Origin: Porphyromonadaceae bacterium
GTDB taxonomy: Bacteria; Bacteroidota; Bacteroidia; Bacteroidales; Dysgonomonadaceae
Length of the DNA stretch: 10,782 bases
Direction: 5' to 3'
Assembly (NCBI GenBank): GCA_022840285.1
Contig: JALHIE010000083.1
Span: 1-10,782, forward strand
Shown piece by piece: positions 6,148 to 10,782 of this stretch; the first letter of the stretch is position 1; each line of letters begins with the position of its first letter. The position numbers were made by a program, and so were the translations under genes. A model generated the notes under the pieces. That model was not told the origin of the DNA, ran no database searches, and saw only the letters and a list, made by a program, of their open reading frames with translations.

Positions 6148-6660
6148 GGGGAATGCATTAGCAACATCCAAATTTTATGAATATACTAAAAATAAAATAT
6201 TCCTTGATTCCGTATAGGATATATTGGAGCTAGTAATATTGAGAATAAACAAAGAATTATCCTTTTCATTCGGAAATGGCTTATCAGGTATTGGCTGGGG
6301 CATTGAGTATTTAATTCGAAGTAAACTGGCTGAAGGGGGAAAGCGTTGAAATTTGTGAAGAGATAGACAATAAAATAATGGAAATCGCCCCGAGAAGCAT
6401 TGAGGATTACAGTTTGAAACCGGTTTTGTGTCATTTGTAAAAAATTGTTAAAAAAACACTAAGTTACCTTTTGATAATACTTACTTATCGGATATTTACT
6501 CCGTTTGCAAAAATATCAGTGGTAAGAATATTAATAAATCTTTAAATGCTCTTTCTGAAGCCTATATATCTTTTATTGAAAATAAGATGATGCCGGATTA
6601 CAAATTGCCTCTAATAAATTTAGTGACAAATGTACCGGAAATAAATTATGATAAACTAAC
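6148..6660 (+). pseudogene. decayed LanC-like (lanthionine synthetase C family) protein
   Basis: Recognisable coding sequence continues across three frame segments. Segment A (to about 6340) reads KNKIFLDSV, TAG at 6215-6217, then DILELVILRINKELSFSFGN and GLSGIGWGIEYLI. Segment B (6348 to about 6415, shifted frame) reads EICEEIDNKIMEIAPRSIED then YSL. Segment C (back in frame from about 6412) reads ETGFVSFVKNC, TAA at 6449-6451, then LPFDNTYLSDIYSVCKNISG and a further stretch to LTN. The GLSGIGWGIEYL...EEIDNKI...YSLETG order is, from memory, that of LanC-like proteins in Bacteroidota peptide clusters. LanC enzymes form thioether rings in lanthipeptides; the zinc-site region near the C-terminus is missing because the IS element begins at 6661. 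The N-terminus is also missing. The gene is dead: two stops, two frameshifts and both ends lost. Confidence 0.6.
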
Positions 6661-6680
6661 TAACGTGAGTTCGATGTAAG
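6661..6680 (+). repeat. left terminal inverted repeat of the IS
   Basis: The sequence is TAACGTGAGTTCGATGTAAG. It matches the reverse complement of 7673-7692 except for two bases (TG against CC at positions 15-16). Read from the left it appends NVSSM and a TAA to the LanC remnant's frame. Confidence 0.88.
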
Positions 6681-6765
6681 AAATACCTTTGAAAATTAGG
6701 AATATAGCAGAAAAACAAGTAACTTTATAATGTTGAAATACAAATAATTACTTAATATTTCCGCT

Positions 6766-7677
6766 ATGATTCCTGAAGGTAAAGTTACTGAAATTTATTT
6801 TATTATCGATGAGTTTTTCAAAGAATTTGACACCATTATCCGTGAGCATTCTTTAGAAAGCGTAAAAACCAAGAAAAGAAACCGTAAATTTACGATGTGC
6901 GAGAGTGAAATAATGACTATTTTGATTTTGTTTCATTATGGTGCATTCAAGAACCTGAAAAGCTTTTACATTTTTTACGTTCAAAAACATATGCAGAAAG
7001 ATTTTCCGGCAACCGTGTCATATAACCGTTTTGTGGAACTGCAATCCAGGGTGTGCGTTCCATTGGCTATATTTGTAAAAATGATGTGCTTGGGCAAATG
7101 TACGGGCATCTCTTTCATTGATTCCACCCCCTTGCGCAGTTGTCACATTAAACGTGAGAAACAGCACAAAACCTTTAAAGGCATTGCCCGCAAGGGGCAA
7201 TGTTCTCTCGGTTGGTTCTACGGCTTCAAGCTTCACTTGATTATCAATGACAAAGGAGAGATTCTGGATTTTGTGATAACTCCCGGCAATGTAGATGACA
7301 GGGAGCCACTCAAAAGCATGGACTTTCATAAGCGCATCTTTGGAAAACTTTTCGGGGACAAGGGTTATATCTCCAAAGACCTGTTTGAACAGCTTTTTGT
7401 CGATGGAGTGCATTTGATTACCAAGCTTAGAAAAAATATGAAAAATGCCTTAATGCTTCTACACGATAGGATTATGCTGCGCAAAAGAGCATTAATAGAA
7501 ACCGTGAACGATGAGTTAAAGAATATGTGTCAAATAGAGCATACTCGTCATCGCAGTCTCGACAACTTTGTGATAAACATTCTTTCCGCCTTGGCAGCCT
7601 ATTCATTTTTCCCAAAAAAGCCTTCGATCAACACAAATACAGACATTGTTGATGAAGAAAGATGGATTGTGGCTTAG
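6766..7677 (+). CDS. IS982-family DDE transposase
   Basis: The product is 303 aa, normal for the family, and intact. The N-terminal 1-105 is a DNA-binding region. The catalytic core follows with D119 in FIDSTPLRSC, then the GIARKGQCSLGWFYGFKLHL block characteristic of IS982/IS5-type enzymes, D198 in FGDKGYISKD, and E245 in LIETVNDELK. The D-D-E triad is thus complete, and the enzyme may be active. ATG 6766 is 86 bp inside the left end. The stop (7675-7677) lies within the right inverted repeat and overlaps the opposite-strand lipoprotein frame by three bases. The ORF shows no frameshift, in contrast to the dead genes it interrupts, so the insertion is probably fairly recent. Confidence 0.93.
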   Translation: MIPEGKVTEIYFIIDEFFKEFDTIIREHSLESVKTKKRNRKFTMCESEIMTILILFHYGAFKNLKSFYIFYVQKHMQKDFPATVSYNRFVELQSRVCVPLAIFVKMMCLGKCTGISFIDSTPLRSCHIKREKQHKTFKGIARKGQCSLGWFYGFKLHLIINDKGEILDFVITPGNVDDREPLKSMDFHKRIFGKLFGDKGYISKDLFEQLFVDGVHLITKLRKNMKNALMLLHDRIMLRKRALIETVNDELKNMCQIEHTRHRSLDNFVINILSALAAYSFFPKKPSINTNTDIVDEERWIVA

Positions 7678-7692
7678 GTCGAACTCACGTTA
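7673..7692 (-). repeat. right terminal inverted repeat of the IS
   Basis: On the minus strand it reads TAACGTGAGTTCGACCTAAG. It contains the transposase stop and supplies the last five codons (NVSST) and the TAA of the opposite-strand lipoprotein frame. Confidence 0.88.
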
Positions 7693-8216
7693 TTTAGTAA
7701 ATCAAGTAAATCTTTTTTATACTGAAGGTTTTCACGCCAAACCTCCATTTCTTTATCTAAAGCTATAAAATTAATGGAATCCGATATTTGTGATTCCATC
7801 AAAGGAACCAACAGATTCACATAAAATCCCAATCCTTTTTTTCTATAGTTCTTATACAAATACTCAATTCCCTCAGCATTATCACCACTTAACACAGTTT
7901 CCCCGTTTAAATAATTGACAGTTAGTGAACACCCTTCTAAAAGCAACAAGCTATACTTAATTTGCATTTGTTGTGACTCTACGTTCAAAAAAGCAAAATC
8001 AGTCACTTTTGCTTTATAAGATATCGGGACATTAGGCTCCAATTGAATTTTTTGAGTTACATAAAAAGAATTTGGATTGCCATCAATTGGATCTTTAATT
8101 TCTAATTCAACTTTGGTATCAGAAATGAAAACAATTGTTGAAAAACACGTTGCATTAGATTGACATGAAAATAAAAAAAATGTCAATATTAATGCTGTAA
8201 GAATTCTTATGTACAT
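7674..8216 (-). CDS. lipoprotein, C-terminally truncated by the IS (possible TlpA-type N-terminal part)
   Basis: The frame gives 180 aa, of which about 175 are native. Residues 1-17 are a lipoprotein signal with lipobox LFS-C18, so the product would be anchored in a membrane facing the periplasm or surface. The body is a beta-rich segment (about 25-115) followed by GDNAEGIEYLYKNYRKKGLG and a helical tail with many charged residues. This arrangement resembles the N-terminal half of Bacteroidota TlpA-like thioredoxin lipoproteins, in which a thioredoxin fold with CxxC follows the helical part; that half is missing here. The last residues NVSST and the stop come from the IS inverted repeat, which shows the gene was cut at its 3' end. 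The thioredoxin reading is inference from layout only; a DUF4369-like or other lipoprotein is possible. It is transcribed away from topA. Confidence 0.6.
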   Translation of the reverse strand: MYIRILTALILTFFLFSCQSNATCFSTIVFISDTKVELEIKDPIDGNPNSFYVTQKIQLEPNVPISYKAKVTDFAFLNVESQQMQIKYSLLLLEGCSLTVNYLNGETVLSGDNAEGIEYLYKNYRKKGLGFYVNLLVPLMESQISDSINFIALDKEMEVWRENLQYKKDLLDLLNNVSST

Positions 8217-8342
8217 AATTTGAAAAATTTAAAGTGGACTTCTAATTTTTTAATAAAAGCCGTAAATCTAGTAGAATATTTTTTTAAAGGTACGCTTTTG
8301 ATGAAAATAATACACACTGAATAAAAGAATATCAGAAAAATT

Positions 8343-8370
8343 AATAAATATAAACAAATAAATATAAACA
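8343..8370. repeat. 14-bp tandem repeat, two copies
   Basis: AATAAATATAAACA occurs at 8343-8356 and again at 8357-8370 without a gap; the following AA begins a third partial copy. It lies in the divergent spacer. Confidence 0.85.
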
Positions 8371-8461
8371 AAGTGAGGTTATAATGCGTTTTCCCTTTCG
8401 CAAATTTACGGCGTAAAAATTGAAAAAGAGTGAAAAATTCTTTTAGCTGATACAAAATTAC

Positions 8462-8469
8462 TACTTTTG
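8462..8469 (+). promoter_or_regulatory. topA promoter -7 box TACTTTTG
   Basis: TACTTTTG is an exact TAnnTTTG match, 49 nt before the topA ATG. The -33 TTTG element is not clear (TTTTA near 8441 is the best approximation). A minus-strand TAATTTTG box (8453-8460) abuts it, giving a back-to-back arrangement. Confidence 0.55.
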
Positions 8470-8518
8470 CTACCGAAAATAAAGTGAAATATCCCGACGG
8501 GACTATAAAACAAGATGA

Positions 8519-9340
8519 ATGGCAAAGAATTTGGTTATCGTTGAGTCGCCTGCAAAGGCAAAAACTATTGAGAAATTCCTGGGCAACGATTTTAAAGTGA
8601 TGTCGAGTTATGGACACATCCGTGACCTCAAAAAAAAAGATTTCAGTATTGATATTGACAACAATTTCGAACCCATTTACGAGATCCCGACAGATAAGAA
8701 AAAAGTTGTGACGGAGCTGAAAGCTGCTGCTAAAAACGCGGAAACCGTCTGGCTCGCATCCGATGAAGACCGTGAGGGAGAAGCCATATCCTGGCATTTA
8801 TACGATGTGTTGGATTTGAAAAATAAAGACACCAAACGAATTGTTTTTCACGAAATTACCAAGTCGGCCATCCAGGAAGCAGTAAAAAATCCCCGGGAGA
8901 TAAACCGGTATTTAGTCGATGCCCAGCAAGCACGACGCGTATTGGACAGGATTGTCGGTTTTGAGCTTTCTCCCGTTTTATGGCGCAAAATAAAACCCGC
9001 ACTTTCAGCGGGAAGGGTCCAATCGGTAGCCGTGCGGCTTATTGTTGAGCGCGAGCGAGAAATCCAGAACTTCAAGACAGAAGCTTCCTACCGTGTTGTG
9101 GCCTTGTTTGTCAAGGAAGAAAACGGGCAGCAGTACGAGATTAAAGCCGAATACAACAAACGGCTGAAAACGAAAGAAGAGGCATTGACATTGCTGGAAA
9201 AACTGAAAACTTCGGTTTTCAGCGTGGGAGATGTTACCACCATCCCGGAAACTTGGTTTCTCCGTGGCGCAGACGATGATGGTGGCACAACGCTTGTACG
9301 AATCGGGAAGGATAACCTATATGAGGACGGACTCCGTTAA
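8519..9340 (+). pseudogene. topA: DNA topoisomerase I, segment 1: TOPRIM and first part of the core
   Basis: TopA relaxes negatively supercoiled DNA through a transient 5'-phosphotyrosine bond. This segment begins at ATG 8519 (MAKNLVIVESPAKAKTIEKF). It carries the TOPRIM acid E9 (VESPAK) and DxDxE as D82-x-D84-x-E86 (ASDEDREGEA), followed by the HEITKSAI, DAQQARRVLDRIVGFELSP and SAGRVQSVAVRL motifs. True homology ends at about residue 241 (TT at 9236-9241). The remaining 32 residues to the TGA/TAA-type stop at 9340 are out-of-frame translation of the next segment. By family memory, about twenty residues including the PFTTSTLQQEA motif are missing, with a net deletion of 3n+2 bases. An earlier out-of-frame ATG at 8515 gives only a few codons. 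It is either a real inactivating deletion or a sequence error. Confidence 0.85.
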
Positions 9341-9941
9341 CCTGTCGGCCCTTGCCATAAACACCGCCAAGACCGAGATCATCGGGCAGTACGGGGAGAA
9401 TTACCTGAAAATCAGAAAATATACAACGAAATCCAAAGGTGCGCAGGAAGCACACGAAGCCATCCGGCCGACTTACGTCAACGAGCATGAGGCGGGAGGA
9501 ACTGCCCAGGAAAAGCGCTTGTACGATTTGATCTGGAAACGCACCATCGCTTCACAGATGGCGGATGCCGAGCTGGAAAGAACGGTGGCCACCATCGATA
9601 TATCCAATGCCGAAGGCAAATTTGTTGCCACGGGAGAAGTGATCCGATTCGACGGATTCCTGCGTGTTTACCTGGAAGGTACCGACGAGGAAAACGGTGA
9701 AAATGAAGAGGGATTGCTCCCTCCGATGGAGGTGAAAGAGGTGTTGCCGATGCAGGAAACGGTTGCTACGGAACGCTTTACCCAGCGTCCGCCGAGGTAT
9801 ACCGAAGCTTCGCTGGTACGAAAGATGGAAGAGTTGGGGATAGGGCGTCCATCAACGTATGCACCACCATACAGAATCGTGAGTATGTGGAAAAGAAAAC
9901 CGTGGACGGTGTGGAAAGGATTTACAACATCCTTACCCTGA
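9231..9941 (+). pseudogene. topA: DNA topoisomerase I, segment 2: active-site tyrosine region
   Basis: Homology starts at 9243 (SRKLGFSVAQTMMVAQRLYE); the ATG at 9231 is fortuitous. The catalytic tyrosine is in GRITYMRTDSVNLS (codon 9318-9320). KGAQEAHEAIRPT and SLVRKMEELGIGRPSTYAP follow. Homology ends at about 9866; the residues from there to 9941 are out of frame. At the junction, the expected APTISTIQNREYV reads STYAP then shifts, consistent with a 10-base deletion that removes most of the TIST motif. Frame of this segment differs from segments 1 and 3. Without a fused TOPRIM domain the piece could not act alone. Confidence 0.85.
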
Positions 9942-10782
9942 AAAACGGAAAAATAAAGGATGCCGACAAAAAGGAAACGGCGGGAACCGACAAAAATAAA
10001 CTGGTGCCTACAGACATAGGTACGGTAGTAAACGACTTTTTAGTGGAGTTCTTTCCGAAAATCGTGGATTACCATTTTACAGCGAACGTTGAAAAAGACT
10101 TTGATACGATTGCAGAAGGTAAAAGGCAATGGAACAGCGCGATAAAAGATTTTTACAACGTGTTTCATCCGATTGTGGAGGAGACGATGGAGATGAGGAT
10201 GGAGCACAAGGCCGGCGAAAGGGTACTGGGACAAGACCCTAAAACGGGACGTCAGGTATCGGTTAAAATAGGCAGGTATGGCCCGTTGGTACAAGTGGGT
10301 ACCCCCGATGAAGAAGAAAAACCGCTGTTCGCTTCCTTGCAAAAAACGCAGTCGATAGAAACCATAACGCTGGAGGAAGCGCTCCGATTATTTGACTTGC
10401 CCCGTTCGCTCGGTGAGTTTCGTGAAAAGGAGTTGACCGTCGGCGTAGGACGCTTCGGACCCTATATCCGTCACAACAACAAATTTGTTTCATTGCCTAA
10501 AGGTGTCGATCCCCTGGAGATTACCGCCGAAGAAGCTGTTGAGCTGATTGAAGCCAAGGAGAAAAAGGACAGGGAGAAAATCATTAAAACGTTTGCGGAA
10601 AATCCGGAATTGCAGGTTCTAAACGGTAGATACGGCCCCTATATCGCATACATGAAGAAGAATTTTAAAATTCCGAAATCGCAAAAACCCGAAGAATTGA
10701 CACTTGAGCAGTGCCAAGCGATCATTGACGGGACGCAAAAAGCCGACTCCCCGAAAGAAGCTTCCCCCAAAAAGGCCAAAAC
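9866..10782 (+). pseudogene. topA: DNA topoisomerase I, segment 3: C-terminal core and Toprim_C_rpt repeats, runs off window
   Basis: From 9866 the frame returns to that of segment 1 and stays open for over 300 codons to the window edge. It starts TIQNREYVEKKTVDGVERIY, passes through LVPTDIGTVVNDFLVEFFPK and YHFTANVEKDFD, and then gives three C-terminal repeats with the GRYGP-type core: IGRYGPLVQVG, VGRFGPYIRHNNKFVSLPK and NGRYGPYIAYMKKNFKIP. These repeats replace zinc fingers in Bacteroidota TopA. The stop codon is beyond the window; the end is lysine-rich (KEASPKKAK). No ATG opens it near the junction, so it would be read only as part of a full topA. Confidence 0.85.

Larger units (their letters stand above)
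6661..7692 (+). mobile_element. IS982-family insertion sequence, about 1.03 kb
   Basis: A single transposase gene lies between 20-bp terminal inverted repeats that match at 18 of 20 positions. The outermost 14 bp, TAACGTGAGTTCGA, are identical. About 1 kb with one DDE transposase is the usual size for IS982 members. Exact outer ends are uncertain by 1-2 bp. I see no convincing target-site duplication: the left flank reads AACTAACTA or similar and the right flank TATTTAGTA. That suggests a rearrangement between two copies, or an adjacent deletion, after insertion. Confidence 0.85.
8217..8518. other. 302-bp divergent spacer between the lipoprotein gene and topA
   Basis: No gene is supported here. 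It contains the topA promoter box at 8462-8469, a 14-bp tandem repeat at 8343-8370 and, on the minus strand, two exact TAnnTTTG matches (8401-8408 and 8453-8460) that could serve the lipoprotein gene. In such AT-rich sequence some of these are expected by chance. Confidence 0.5.

Noticed and set aside
7018..7413. 131-aa minus-strand frame inside the transposase
   Set aside because: The plus strand carries a complete DDE transposase; the antisense frame is a by-product of its codon use.
6652..7701. Target-site duplication of the IS
   Set aside because: Flanks AACTAACTA and TATTTAGTA agree at only about five of nine positions; shifting the ends by one or two bases does not give an exact repeat.
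8207..8797. 196-aa minus-strand frame overlapping the topA start and the divergent spacer
   Set aside because: It overlaps the TOPRIM coding region antisense and contains long phenylalanine/isoleucine-rich tracts from AT-rich spacer; there is no family motif.
9236..9875. Programmed ribosomal frameshifting in topA
   Set aside because: No slippery heptamer or downstream pseudoknot is apparent, and conserved residues are missing at both junctions, so a frameshift alone would not restore the protein.
1..10782. Radical SAM maturase expected from the precursor family name
   Set aside because: I found no CxxxCxxC radical SAM motif in any coding frame or remnant that I could recognise in the window.
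1..10782. tRNA, rRNA or CRISPR features
   Set aside because: No cloverleaf with conserved T-loop, no rRNA segments and no regularly spaced repeats were seen; the only repeats are the leader pair, two short tandem duplications and the IS ends.

Overview
The window looks like Bacteroidota, most likely a member of the Bacteroidales. The evidence is a double-glycine peptide leader typical of that phylum, two GLPGLI-family proteins, a CarboxypepD_reg-like/plug/barrel outer-membrane protein, a TAnnTTTG-type promoter box ahead of topA, and almost no Shine-Dalgarno sequences. Positions 1 to about 8220 are an AT-rich, partly decayed accessory locus. From about 8460 to the end there is more GC-balanced housekeeping sequence (topA).

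Layout. Positions 101-313 hold a C-terminal scrap of a thioredoxin/DsbA-like domain of the kind fused to VKOR and C39 peptidase domains in Bacteroidota. Cassette 1 follows: a 67-aa double-glycine peptide precursor (395-598), a GLPGLI protein (1111-1989) and an 873-aa outer-membrane protein (2063-4684). Cassette 2 follows: a 75-aa precursor (4768-4995), a strong hairpin (5027-5064) and a second GLPGLI protein (5080-5988). Behind it lie a short scar of a second outer-membrane protein (around 6121-6147) and a LanC-like pseudogene (about 6148-6660) with stops and frameshifts. An IS982-family element (about 6661-7692) cuts off both the LanC remnant on its left and an opposite-strand lipoprotein gene on its right (8216-7674). 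A 302-bp divergent spacer then leads into topA, which reads in three frame-broken segments to the window edge.

The point of greatest interest is the peptide pair. The two precursors share a leader that is identical over 69 consecutive nucleotides, including every synonymous site, and then carry unrelated cores. Each core has six cysteines. Core 1 has the spacing C-x6-C-x3-C-x8-C-x9-C-x-C with a GxC(x9)C element, which is the cysteine spacing of cysteine-stabilised alpha-beta (defensin-type) folds. Core 2 is close, with one extra residue in the CxxxC step. With the nearby thioredoxin/DsbA-like remnant, this suggests secreted disulfide-bonded peptides rather than, or in addition to, radical-SAM-modified ones; no radical SAM gene is visible. 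GLPGLI proteins and the outer-membrane protein are probably secretion, immunity or receptor partners, but their function is not shown by the sequence.

The locus appears to have been larger (precursor - GLPGLI - outer-membrane protein - LanC-like protein - thioredoxin-type proteins) and to be eroding by deletion and IS insertion. The topA breaks fall in conserved motifs and could be real or an assembly artefact.
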